64,000 bases of DNA from positions 1-64,000 of the forward strand of contig WHWC01000157.1 of the NCBI GenBank assembly GCA_019426215.1, given 5' to 3'. Below are positions 1 to 11,610 of the stretch, in pieces. Under the pieces are notes generated by a model. That model worked only from the letters and a program-made list of their open reading frames with translations. It did not search any database and was not told the origin of the DNA. This stretch comes from Buddleja alternifolia. Its lineage: Eukaryota; Streptophyta; Magnoliopsida; Lamiales; Scrophulariaceae. The translations under genes were made by a program, and so were the position numbers. Every line of letters begins with the position of its first letter. Positions within the stretch are counted from its first letter, which is position 1.

Positions 1-1263
1 CTTTAGCTTCTGTATAGTTTGCCATTGGTCCAATGACTGTACTGCCTAACAAAGTATAAATCCCATGATTTCGGATCCCTTTCATTATAACCAGTGATCT
101 CTTTAAACTCTCAGGTTTCCTGCCTCCAGTTTAATCACATATCCAGTTTCATCAAGCATACCAAGAGAAATTAAATTTCTCTTTCACTCTGGAATATATC
201 TTACCTTAATTAAAACCTTTTCAGTACCATCATACATCTTTATTCTTATTGAACCAATTCCCTGTACATTACAGGATTTATTTTTGCCTAATAAGACTTT
301 TCCTCCATTTAGGAACTCAATTTCCTCAAACCAGTCCTTATTAGGTGTCATGTGAAAGGTACAACCAGAATCAAGGATCCATTCCTTTTATGTACTTTCA
401 TTAGAAACTAAAATCAAATTTGATCCATCTTCTGATATAGGTACATCAACTTTTTCTTTCCTTTCATCATTTTTCTTCTGTTGTCTTTTAGGGAAAAATC
501 TCCTTATGCGCCCTTCCTTATGACAGTGGTAGCATTTCCTTTTGTTCCTTGATTTTGATCTTGGATGAGAATCTTTCTTATTGAATTCCCTTTTCTTAGT
601 CCTACCCCTTACATTCAACCCTTTAGCATGAGATTGATTTTTATCATCATTCCTATTATTCAATTTTCTTGAATTTTGGGCGGACTGAACTTCATCCAGT
701 CTCAATGATTCTCTGCCATATAAGAGTTTTTCGTTTAAACTTCAATAACTTTTAGGAAGTGAACTTAACAGTAGCAGGGCTTGATCCTCATCTTCTATTT
801 TTACATCAATATTCTCAACATCAAGAATCAACTTATTGAATTGATCTAACTACTCAACTACAAGTTTCTCTTCAAACATTTTAAATGAATATAAGGCTTG
901 TTTCAAATACAGCCTATTAACTAAAGACTTAGTCATATAGAGTTTTTTAAACTTTTCCCAGATACCTACAGCTGAGTTTTTCTTTGATACATGTCTTAGA
1001 ACTTTATCTCCAAGGCTCAAAATTATTGCACTATGAGCTTTTTCCAGAATGATTCTCTTTTCTTGATCTTTCATGGCTTTTTGTAGTCTTTTTCCCCCCT
1101 TCAAAGCTTGTGCGAGACCTTGATGAACTAATAGGTCTTTCATCTTCACTCTCCACAAGCCAAAATCATTTGAGCCTGCAAATTTCTCAACTTCAAATTT
1201 TGCAGACGCCATTGTTATTCAATCTGAAGATCGCGAATTCGGATCCATGTTCACCGCACCAAT
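1..1263 (-). pseudogene. Ty1/copia gag-protease remnant
   Basis: Internal region of a copia retrotransposon whose remainder lies left of the window. On the - strand a 120-residue gag start (850-1212) opens with MASAKFEVEKF and has the copia gag helical pattern (W-x-K-M, I-W-E-K-F/L). The same strand continues through several stops into a basic segment with a zinc-knuckle-like stretch near 515-545 that keeps the two leading cysteines but has lost the histidine and final cysteine. A protease start follows with a W-I-L-D-S-G motif near 366-386. Stops near 847, 750 and 388 break the frame, so no functional polyprotein is made. The adjoining LTR at 1264-1623 fixes the orientation. The copia assignment is solid; the exact lineage (Ale/Retrofit- or Tork-like) is not decided. 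Confidence 0.82.
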
Positions 1264-1623
1264 TGTTGTGAAGATTAATTAGAATCAATCAAGAATTGAA
1301 TACAAGATAAAGACAGAATTAACCTGGTTCAATCAGCTACAATGTGTAACTGATCTACATCCACCTACAAAACCTAGATCAACTTTATGTAATCTGCAAA
1401 TCACAATTACAATGTACAGAGACTCTCTTTGTGTGTGAGACTTAGAGTTTCACTCTCTCTCTGATTTCAACTCTAAATTAGCTTTCAATCTCTCTATTGT
1501 AATTCTGTTTCAACCGCCTCTCTCAGCTCCCTTTTATATCAGTTAGTTGTAACTAACTCACGGGGCTTATTTACAGAAAAGACTATAAAATACAAGTTGA
1601 TATTTCTAGCTGTATAACTAACA
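1264..1623 (-). repeat. 5' LTR of the left-edge copia element
   Basis: Read on the - strand it starts TGTTAGTTATAC and ends TTCACAACA, and the gag leader of the neighbouring element follows directly. A TATA-like box (GATATAAAAGG on the - strand, about 1530-1542) lies mid-LTR, followed by a leader rich in GAGAGA/CTCTC. Length is about 360 bp. The sequence after the LTR (ATTGGTGCGGTGAAC) does not match the common initiator-Met primer site. The partner LTR is outside the window, so no target duplication can be tested. Confidence 0.65.
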
Positions 1624-1815
1624 TATTCCACTATAACTTACCAATTATATGGCATGTGTAATACACTCTCCTTGCAACATACACTTGGGTGCGGCCAAGC
1701 TGGGCCCTTGTTAATGAGTTTATGGTAATTTGCTAACCTTCTTTAAAGAAGGTATGATATTATAGATTATAGGATAAAGTACACTTTGTTCCTCTTAATT
1801 ATACTAGTTGTACCA

Positions 1816-1999
1816 TGTAATGATCCCACATCGGGAAAAAAGAGGAAAATGAAATAGGTTATAAAGAGAACCCTAGGATTCAATTGTAACAATGGATATC
1901 CATTTTGGGCTGTGGTTCAAATGCCCAACTCAAGGTTACGCTCAGTGGGTTCGATGGGATATCTCTGGTCCAACGGGCTCGTGAGCCCGGGGCGTGACA
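1816..1999 (+). repeat. TRIM 5' LTR
   Basis: A 184-bp terminal repeat, TG...CA, ending in GTGAGCCCGGGGCGTGACA. It shares all landmarks with the copy at 2222-2405 and differs by scattered substitutions, which indicates an insertion that is not recent. Confidence 0.88.
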
Positions 2000-2001
2000 A
2001 A

Positions 2002-2014
2002 TGGTATCAAAGCC
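2002..2014 (+). other. TRIM primer-binding site
   Basis: TGGTATCAAAGCC lies two bases after the 5' LTR and is complementary to the 3' end of initiator tRNA-Met except for one likely mutation. It gives the element a + orientation. Confidence 0.75.
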
Positions 2015-2221
2015 ACTCGTTAGCTGGAATTGGGAGTTCGGTGCTACAACGTGAAATCTCGGTATCCGCTATGAGGTAGCCCGAGGTTCTCGGATCCGCT
2101 ATGAAGAATAGTCCGAGGCAAATCCGGTGGTAACCTAGAGAGTCCCGACGCCTGACGACGGATTCTCGACTGAGTTACGCAGCGACGAGGACGTCGCTCC
2201 TCGAAGGGGGGGGGGGGTGAT

Positions 2222-2405
2222 TGTAATGATCCCACAACGGGAAAAAAGAGGAAAATGAAATAGTTTATAAAGAAAACCCTAGGATTCAAGTGTAACAATG
2301 GATATCCATTTTGGGCCGTGGTTCAAATGACCAACTCAAGGTTACGCTCAGTGGGTTCGATGATATTTCTCTGGTCCAACGGGCTCGTGAGCCCGGGGCG
2401 TGACA
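2222..2405 (+). repeat. TRIM 3' LTR
   Basis: Second 184-bp terminal repeat, preceded by a run of G that forms the polypurine tract at about 2203-2217 and followed by TACCT, the presumed target duplication. Confidence 0.88.
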
Positions 2406-4437
2406 TACCTAATAATTTTCTAAGTTATACAAAATACATATACCTCCTCCATTTACATGAAATTATCTTTATTGTCTTTGACCTTTTTTTTATTGTCCAC
2501 CATTTTTTTGTTTATTGCAAATCTTGTTTTCTTACATAAACTGGCTGAAGTTTATGAAATACATTACAATTAATTAATTAATTGATTAAATTAATATTTT
2601 ACAATATTTTCAGCAATAGTGTTAAATTAATTTAATGACAACATATTATACTAATGCGATAAAATTTATTAATGTGTTGTTATAAAATAAAATTAAATAT
2701 AATAGATTTTTAATATATTTTATGTATATTTTCTCACTACATATATATTTATTTCTAATACCCTAATTTACTAAAATGTTTATCCGGAACTTAATGCAAA
2801 CAATTAATAATCTAGTTATATATATATATCTATATATATCTTTATGTATATATGAACCCTATTTAGAATACATGCACACAGAGGCATATATACATATTAT
2901 CAAAATTTTACATGAAGCATATTAAAAATCCACTAGAATTATTTTTAATATTTTGACAATGCATTAGTTGAATTTTTTTTCGAACATTATAATTAATGTA
3001 TTGTCACCAAATTAAGTTAACGTTTGGGTTGAAAGAAATGTCACTAATTATTATTCTATTTTAATTGATCTTGATGTATTGGCCAAAATGTAACTAATAT
3101 ATGTAAGAAATAAAATTTGTGAAAAGGAGAATAGTGGAGACAATGAAAAATAAAAGGAAAGTGCTTAAGGGTAATTAAGAGAATTTCATTCAACTGCGGG
3201 AAGAAAAGGTATTTTGTGTAATTCAAGAGGGTATTTGGTACAAGAAGCATAGTTCAGGAGTAGTGTATCTTACCCTATATTATGTATTATAATAAAATCA
3301 TTAATACTGATAGTACCTGTAATGTTTTAGAAATGAAAATCAAAGTTGCCAATGTTTACTTCAAGTATAATTTGTGTTTTACTTTGTTTGTGGGGGTGGG
3401 GGGGATTAGGGGAGTTAAAACAAACGTGTGTTATACATAGGAGCAAAGAAAATGTAACAAAGTGTTAGTCTATTGTTGGATGCAAATATATAAATGTCTA
3501 GATCTTTCATCTTATGTTCCATAGTATAAGTACATACATACTAAGAACATATACTTATCTAGCATTATTACTATTTCAAGTATGTTGTTCATGAGTATAG
3601 TAGTACCAACATGTGACGAGGAGTTCAATGGTTGTGACTTGTGTGGATTCAGACAAAGAAAATTAGAGCTTTAATTTGTAGTTTTCACAAAAACATTCAA
3701 AATCAAGCATTGACAAAATTTCATAGAGTCGATTTTGCAGGAAATGACAATGATAATACAACCCAAACTGTCATAATCATTGTTGTTGTAATTATCGTCT
3801 CTATAACAATAGTCGCTTGAGTTGGCATCTTCATGTGAAAGAGAACAAAGCACAAGGCAAAGGAAAATATTGAACGTACGTTCTCCATCTTCTTACGATG
3901 TATAATTTAACCTTAACAAGAATTCAACTATACGTTTATTCTTCTTTACTTAGATGATGAAGATATGAGCATAGCAGATATCCCTGCAATATGATTTTAG
4001 CAAAATTAGAGCTGCAACTAATGATTTCTCTGACGCGTCCAAGCTGGGGCAAGGTGGATTTGGCGCTGTTTACAAGGTAAATGGAAATGTGTTTGCGATG
4101 TAACACACATCTAATATACAGCGGATCCTGTTTAGTTATTTATGTTTTTCATAAATCTCAGGGAAAACTACAGAATGGCCAAGAAATTACAGTAAAGCAT
4201 TGTCCAAAGGCTCATCGCAAGGTGACCTAGAATTCAAGAATGAGGTCATATTAGTGGCTAGACTTCAACACATAAATTTGGTTAGGCTTTTGGGTTTCGC
4301 TCTAGAGGGAATAGAAAGGCTTCTTGTATACGAGTCTAGACCATTTCATGTTTGGTAATATATTCTCTAACTTTCAACAAACAACAATTGTTTGTCTTTC
4401 TTCTTTCCCTTTTTGCATAGTCTCTTTCAATATTTGA

Positions 4438-4710
<273 letters not shown>

Positions 4711-5290
4711 TAGTAAGTTTAGAATATACAACTTTAGGAGTATGCACTTTATATATTATTTATACTTCATGTCACAAATACTAGGCCTTGTATCTCATGG
4801 CACGAAGTTCAATTAAGACTTTAAAGTGCATGTTCTCGTGGATGTTCGTTAAGTGATGATTCACATATCATTTCTTACTTAATTATTAAAAATGACATCT
4901 ACATAACCTGGCTATTTCAGTGGATATATGGCACCAGATGTGACGCCCCCAAACTTAGTCCTAAAGAATCCAAACTTGAAAATATTAGCCTATCCTTACA
5001 ATAGTACAAACCAAAATCTGGACATAATTAAACAATTTATCTTATCGGGTCACAACCCTAATACATCAACCAAATAGCTAAGCAAACTTAATATCCATGA
5101 CTCAATCTACATTGTTCACCTCTAGGATTGTCCGAGTTTATACTCCGATCCTTCAAGCTAGTCTCACTTCTCGACTTGCCTATAACTAGAAGGAAGAAAG
5201 TGAAGCACATAAGCAAAGGCTTAGTGAGCGCCAGTGATCGAGTGAAAGGTGTTTTACTTTTGAAAATTTTTAACCTTAAAGATTTTTTGC

Positions 5291-5350
5291 TAGGTGAAAT
5301 TCCATAAGCTTCATTCCGTGTAGGTGAAATGCCATAAGCTTCATTCCGTG
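5291..5350 (+). repeat. 30-bp tandem repeat, two copies
   Basis: The unit TAGGTGAAAT(T/G)CCATAAGC... is present twice head to tail with one difference, inside the gypsy-type LTR. It probably arose by local slippage. Confidence 0.8.
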
Positions 5351-6175
5351 ATCATTGGAGTAACAGTTACAAAATCGTTTATAAATAAGAGTTTAGGAAA
5401 GAAATGGATTTTACTTAAAACAAATGTATCATGATGTCCAAATGTCAGTCCATGCAATTATGCAATAAGCATTTAACAAGTAAATCGTACATGTAGTCTA
5501 GCAAATGAGCTTTTCATGTAATGTAACGAGTAACTTTTGCATGCAATGAACACGTAAATTTCACACGGCACGCTAAGCAGGAGGGGGCGTGTAAGCAATG
5601 ACATCACGTTCGATGACTCGTCCACGTCACTTTAGGTCCCGCTGTTTCTTCTTTATCACCCCTGAACACGTAGCTTAAAAGCTATCACCTTATACCTCCC
5701 CACGAAGGCTCGCGATGCTTGATTGGTCATATCCAGAGTATGCCACACGATCTAGTACCCACTCACCCTTAGAACACTCCGTATTTAGGTGTTGGGATTT
5801 GGCCATGGATAACGGGAACCGTTTAAGACCGCAAACCCAGGTTTGACCGGCCGAACCGTGCCCTATCCACGCCCGACACTTGGGCCCGACTCTTAACCAC
5901 GTAATATGCAACATATATCACTTGAATGGAATCACGATACAAGAACCAAATGATGGATTAACTTCACGAAATCCATAAGACAAATGTTTATTTGGAAATC
6001 ATTCTTGCAAAACATGCATTTGAAAGAAGTATGCAATTTTTTCTTTAAAATCATTCATGCATGCAATCAAGAAATTGTCACTCTTAAGTGATTAAGGTAA
6101 CTTTGAAAGCTTTGAGCTTCAATTTCTTTGAATGAGAAAACACGATAAGAAATATATAGGTATATATATGAATAC

Positions 6176-7929
6176 TGTTGGGAAATTATTTCGAAAATAA
6201 CCCCAAAATTGGTACGCAGCGGAATTAAATAAAGAGTCTAGCCCTATCGCGTACATGCATGACATTAAAAAATTTTAAATCATACATACTATGGCTAAGG
6301 ACAACTAATTAAACAATTTAATTAATAATTATTGATTACCTATAGCTAGCAATTAAACAATTTAATTGAAACAAATTAATTGCATGCTATTGAAATAAAA
6401 TCAATAATTAAAAAACTCAAAACCAACCTTTCGTCAAAGATTGAACCGAGCTCTTGTACCGCAAAGTCTTCTTCGCAGAGCCTCGCTTTAAAACCCGGGA
6501 GAGTGGGCTCCCAAAATAAAATACTAAAATAAAGTTTCTTTAAAAAGAAACTTTATAATTTTGCAATTATATTTTCTAAAAGAAAATTTCTTTGCAAGTG
6601 CTATATATCTTTGAACTCATCCTTAACCTTCTTTATATAGAGGGCCAAGGGTTAAAGGTTTAGTGAAATTTCAATGTGGGACTCAAAGCATTCACAAGTT
6701 AAAGAAAAACATAAGGTCAAAACTTACCAATGCAAAGGCCAAATCTCACGTGAGCATAGTGAATACACAAAGACTAAAATTTACCAAGACAAAAGCTAAG
6801 CTCACGTGGGCATCTACATTTGTTTTTCTTTAAATTGAAATTACAACTTAATATACTTTTGAATATCTTTCTCTAAAGATATTTCCCACATCTTTTCATC
6901 TGAGTTCAAAAACCAATCCATCCAATGGACCTTTTAGTATTTAATCGAGTTTCTATTCGAGGCTTGCGAAGGGACCTTAGGGAAAAATTAATTCTAGCTC
7001 CAAATGGGTCAAATCGAATTATCATCGCATGATAATATTTGATTACCACTTAACAATATTTAAGTCCACTAAATAAATATTGTTGCACTCTAGAATTAAT
7101 TAAATTACTCAAGAGTTCTCGTACCTAAGAATATTACAACTAACTCCTCTATTGAAATATTCGTGAAGAACTAAAATCAATGCTACTATTATTTTATTCT
7201 TCACCTCTTATCCTAAAATTGCTAATTTGCTCATTGTCAACTTTTCATACGAAAACTCATTTTTTGTTTAATTTCAGTGACACTTCACCTAAAATACTTT
7301 GGCCAAAGTTTTAGAATAGTTGAACATTGCAAATCCATTAAAGATAATATTTCTTATCTCTCATGGAGATTATAGATTCCTTATGAATGTCCTTCATAAT
7401 CACATTTCATGCAATTACTCAATGTATAAAGTATATTGGCCACCGAAGACCTCACTTCTGAATACATCAAAGTAATATACACTAGATGCATTAGTCCACG
7501 ACAATCATAGGATTTAGAGTTGTTGTTGAAGTTATTTATTTTCGATAGTAGCCAAAAAATAAATAACTTAATTGGTCTGGTTCAGTGTTTCAATCTCATT
7601 GATTTACACGAATATACTATATATGGAATCCTCATTCCCATGATTAAGACAAATCATCGGATATAGTATATTATAGCCTTTAGCAGATAAGACGTCCATT
7701 CTTATCACCGACTACAACCCATTTAGAATAATATATGACACATATAACCCAAGTCTTTTCATGGAACAACACTTCCATTTGGATTATCATATATTATATT
7801 GGACTACGTCTATCTTATAGTACGATTTCTATAATACTCATAACTTGCAACAAAATTAATAAAGATCAATTTCATAAACGAAATATAAATGTTTCATATA
7901 ATTGGATTTTTAGGGCACAATCCCTAACA
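6176..7929 (-). mobile_element. Copia-type solo LTR nested in the gypsy LTR
   Basis: A 1754-bp block starts TGTTGGGAAATT and ends CAATCCCTAACA, flanked by AATAC at 6171-6175 and 7930-7934 (perfect 5-bp target duplication). On the - strand it reads TGTTAGGG...CCCAACA and has a TATATAAAG box near 6633-6642 on that strand. No gag-pol or primer site is present. Its end resembles that of the solo LTR at 47877-49533 (purine-rich tail with a CCGCT(G/T)CG-like motif before CCCAACA), so both may belong to one copia lineage. Confidence 0.82.
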
Positions 7930-10284
7930 AATACATATATATATATGCATTGAAATACGCTTCCTTCCAGTTTTGAAAATCATAGATATAGTTTTCGGGA
8001 GGCGACTCACTCTAACTTCTAAGTTATTCCGTGTCATCCTCGAGCTTTTCACCAACACCACCTGCTAATCTAAGGATTATATTAGAAATCCTATTCTCTA
8101 ACACTCATCTTAATCATCTACCCGAAATAGCCTATGCGGTCCTATGAACTACATGATCATGCACAAAGTATCATCCTCCCAAACTATGCTTAACTTCATT
8201 ATATTCAAGGACTGACAAAAACACCAAGAAAATTAATCTGCATGGGGTTGGTTTAAAATTTATTAAAATTCAAAGAACATGATTTTATTTCTGAAAGTTT
8301 TCCAGAAACACCCAACACTTACTGAAAAAGTTCAGGTAAAAGTTTCAAAGGTAAACTAGATTTGTAAGTATCATCCACCAAAACCCAGCCGAACAGGAGC
8401 TGTTTTTACACAAGCAGGATACATTTCAAAAGTTTATATAAAATCCCCTGTTTATCAGAAAAATCCAAAATTTAGAGGACATGCTCACAACACAATCAAA
8501 ATGGTTCTGAAAATTTTTGGAATCCAAATAAAATCTGTAGATACAAAAATTTCAGCTTAAAACAAAGCATATCTGTAAACAAGTAATTCTCTGGCAACAG
8601 TTGTTTGCCAAAACTCCACCAAAACTCCAAAAAGATTAAAATTTTGCAGAGACATACTTAACATGCCCAGGTATATACAGTAAACTTTTCGAAGAATAAA
8701 TCTTTCATCCCTCAAAAATATTTCAAAATTTGAGACAATTTTCTTGAACAATTGTATCATCAACATGCATGTAAACTCTTCTTCCATAAAACATCAAGAT
8801 TATCAATTAAACACTAGAATCAAAGATAAAACTCATGGATCTAGCTATTTAAATGTACATGCAATACTATATACTCTAGAACTTAGTCTCTCTTACTAAA
8901 TCACAAATGGGTTTCCAAATAATACCTTGATTTAAGCTCCGTATGAAGAAAATGGTGGTAGAGATGAAGAGTGAAGTGTGTGTATCTATGCAACAGCCAT
9001 GGGAGTGATGACCTCCTTTCTCACCCCCCCCCCCCCTTTTTTTTGTCTTGAATGGGAGAGCAGAAGATGAAAGGTCTCTAAGGCCTATATATAGACCTAG
9101 CTTGAGGACTTTTGTGCAATTCTTTTATTTCTTATCATTTCTTCATTCTTTTGATTTTTTCTTTTCAATCCCTAAACTCCATCATGTACCATTCAAGTCC
9201 CACATAGATATCATCAAAATCAACTATTGACATGTTAATACTATTATATAATAAATCAAATAATTTAATTTCTTAGGAAATAATGTGATGACCCATTACT
9301 CTTTAACTAGTAACTATATCGAATAAAGTAATCTCGACTGTCTCAATAAGTATACTAATCAAGAAAACACTCGGTTGCTACATTCTCCTAATTTTAAAAT
9401 AATCAATCAGAATGCACATACAAAATATATAACAAGATGATATGGCTCGATAATATGACAAGTATCACACCAGAATATGCAATGCACGGACAATTCTCGG
9501 TTAAATCAGATGTGTTCTGCTTTAGTGTGCTAGTCTTGGAAATTATTAGTGGGCAGAAAAATAACAATTTTCGTAATGGGGAGAACGTAGACAACATGCT
9601 GAGTTTCGTAAGTGTACAATTGAAGTTTGAATTCTACTTATAATTAGTAATGATGTTAAATATTTCTAAAAGTATCGAACTCTGTCAGGCTTGGAGAAAT
9701 TGGCGAGAGGGAACAACAACAAACATGATAGATCTGGTGTTGAGGGCTAGTTCTGGTTTTCTACAAGACATGTTGAGATGCATTCATATTGTTTTATTGT
9801 GCGTTCAAGAAAATGTTGGTGATAGACCAACAATGACTTCAGTTGTTCTCATGCTTAATAGTTTCTCTATAACTTTTTAAGTGCCTTCACAACTTGCATT
9901 TTTTGTGTCCAATAGCTTCAATGAAGACACCTCAATCCTCCACAACCAGAATTAAAGAGAATTGGAGTTCAAAGAATCATCTGAGACTAAATCTACTCCT
10001 TCATCCAGAAATGATGCCTCAATCACTGAGTTATATCAGCGTTAAGCTCCAGAAGTATGCATATTCATGATTACAAGACATGTAATGTAGCTAGTTTATT
10101 GAATTTCTTCTTCTTCTTGTTCTCCACCACCACCACCACCCCCCCCCCCAAAAATTTTTTTTTTTTGATTGCTATTAGTTTTTTCTTAAAGATAATATAA
10201 CACAATGATATGGGGAAAAAAATGAATCAACATATTTGGATGAACATACCTCCAATATTCTTGATACGTGAACCTCTTCATCGA

Positions 10285-10480
10285 CACTACAACAAAAATT
10301 AATATCAATGACAAAAGGTAGTATAACAATGCCAAAAATGGTCACTCAATACATATAATGAATGACAAAATATTTTGTTTGTAACAATAACTTTTAATGA
10401 CAAGAATTCTTATGAAGGTTTCACTATAAATAGCATGTTTAGTGACAATACAAATATACCGACATGTACCCCCGTCTTTA
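10285..10480 (+). mobile_element. CACTA-type transposon end in the CRK 3' flank (copy A)
   Basis: CACTACAACAAAAATT at 10285 matches the hallmark CACTA terminus and is followed by short subterminal motifs (ATGACAAAA, ATGCCAAAAATGG). The same end sits at the same distance from the CRK stop codon in copy B (45943, mutated to CGCTAC) and copy C (52598). It was therefore there before the CRK duplication. I cannot find the opposite end. Confidence 0.5.
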
Positions 10481-11605
10481 GCCTACAACGATGATTGGGC
10501 ACCATTTCAATATGATTAGTGTAGTATTATTATAGTTTTTTTCTTGATGTAAATACTACTATATTTAGATACTTTTTTTCCTTAAGGTAAATGCACAAGA
10601 GAAATTAATTTCTTATGTAATATTTATACACTTTTAGATGACTTTTCTTAATAAATTTGGAGTTTTTTAATTCAAAGTTTTGACATTGTGTATTTAAACT
10701 AAATATTAATTTGATTCAAGCATAAACATGGAATCAAAATAATTAATACTTTAAAATTAACTTCAAATAATATATAACATTTTAAAACCAAAACATACAT
10801 ATAATCATAGTTTAACAATTGCACTATGTTTAAGTGAATTGTCTTTGTTCTAATGTTTTGAATATTATAAGTTAAATTTAAATTGGAAAAACTATTGTTA
10901 AGAGAATAGGATGTTTTCACATTAATAAAGACAGAAACTATTTTAATTAATTAGGGAGAAGGAATTCCTCAACTTTACAAATTTACTAAAAAAATAAATT
11001 CAATGCAAACTCATATTTGTGTTACCTCATTCCATATTTTCCTAAAAAATATCCTCTTCTTCACTTATTAATCTTTCTTTCACCACTAATTGAAGTTTAT
11101 TTTATTCTTTCTTACAAAATTATCCGTTAAATTGATTAAAAAATGTGAGAAATATTTTATTATATATTGAAACAAGTTTTTTACACTTAAAGAAAACACT
11201 TTTATATAACTGAAAATTACATTAAATAAAATTCTAATTTTTTGTCAGAGAAACGAATTAAGATCAAGTTATAGTCATATAACAAGAAATAAGACATTAA
11301 CAAAATACTAGATAATATTTAACACTGCAATTAGTATATATTAAATTATTTCGACAAATTAGTGCTTGATAAATCATATGATACTTCATATTATGACAAA
11401 TATTAATTAAAATAATTAACCATATGCCATATCAAATAATCAGTAATTGTTTTTGTCTACTTTTGGCATTGTATTAATTGAAAAAAAGCCCTATATGAAT
11501 ATATTACAAGAAAGAGACTGATAGTGGGATTCGAAATGTTAGAAGGAGAAAGTACGAGAGCATGTTTAAATCAGTTTCTTTATGTATAATCTATAAATTT
11601 ACATA
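10481..11605. repeat. CRK 3' flank block (copy A)
   Basis: AT-rich non-coding sequence shared with 52770-53736 (copy C) and, as far as about 46360, with copy B. It includes the boxes CCTTAAGGTAAATGCACAAG and GGGAGAAGGAATTCC. Part reappears inverted at about 25915-26065 and forward at 26145-26480. I see no gene in it. Confidence 0.65.
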
Positions 11606-11610
11606 GTTTT

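Larger units (their letters stand above)
1816..2405 (+). mobile_element. TRIM (terminal-repeat retrotransposon in miniature)
   Basis: Two 184-bp direct repeats (1816-1999 and 2222-2405) begin TGTAATGATCCCACA and end GGGGCGTGACA. A primer-binding site TGGTATCAAAGCC follows the first repeat at 2002-2014, and a polypurine tract (GAAGGGGGGG...) lies just before the second. The flanks are TACCA (1811-1815) and TACCT (2406-2410), a 5-bp target duplication with one difference. Total length is 590 bp with no coding capacity. The homologous empty site is at about 47030-47050, where the same CRK flank reads GTACTAAATAATTC. The LTR carries no obvious 5S-like block, so it does not look like Cassandra. 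Confidence 0.88.
1711..3740 (+). repeat. Relic of CRK intron 1 (copy A), interrupted by a TRIM
   Basis: This AT-rich stretch aligns by eye with 46935-47880 and in part with 42745-43917, which is intron 1 of the intact CRK gene. Shared landmarks are the TTCTTTAAAGAAGG palindrome at about 1739, the ATTAATTAATTA block near 2570, the TATATATA tract near 2820 and the G-rich tract near 3390. No ectodomain exon precedes it, so copy A began life without, or has lost, its first exon. The only foreign insert is the TRIM at 1816-2405. Confidence 0.7.
4939..9469 (-). mobile_element. Gypsy-type solo LTR inserted in CRK copy A
   Basis: The inserted block starts TGTGACGCCCCCAAAC and ends GTATCACA, and is bordered by CCAGA at 4934-4938 and 9470-9474, a perfect 5-bp target duplication that splits the CRK codons around the A-P-E motif. 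Without the nested element it is about 2.8 kb with no open frame, primer site or second LTR. On the - strand a TATA box lies in the palindromic CTATATATAG near 9085-9095, followed by a CT-rich leader, and the block ends GGGGGCGTCACA. This fits a solo LTR of a Tekay/Del-like gypsy element in - orientation. Solo-LTR status is inferred from the missing internal region. A 30-bp tandem repeat occurs at 5291-5350. Confidence 0.75.

Noticed and set aside
2044..2539. ORFs of 84 and 73 residues
   Set aside because: Both cover the TRIM internal region and LTR; no conserved domain and no counterpart outside the element.
3671..3853. - strand ORF repeated at 43848-44030
   Set aside because: It is the antisense of the CRK membrane-helix exon; the + strand reading matches the kinase family and has splice sites.
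7735..7953. 72-residue + strand ORF
   Set aside because: It falls in AT-rich sequence at the end of a copia solo LTR and crosses its boundary.
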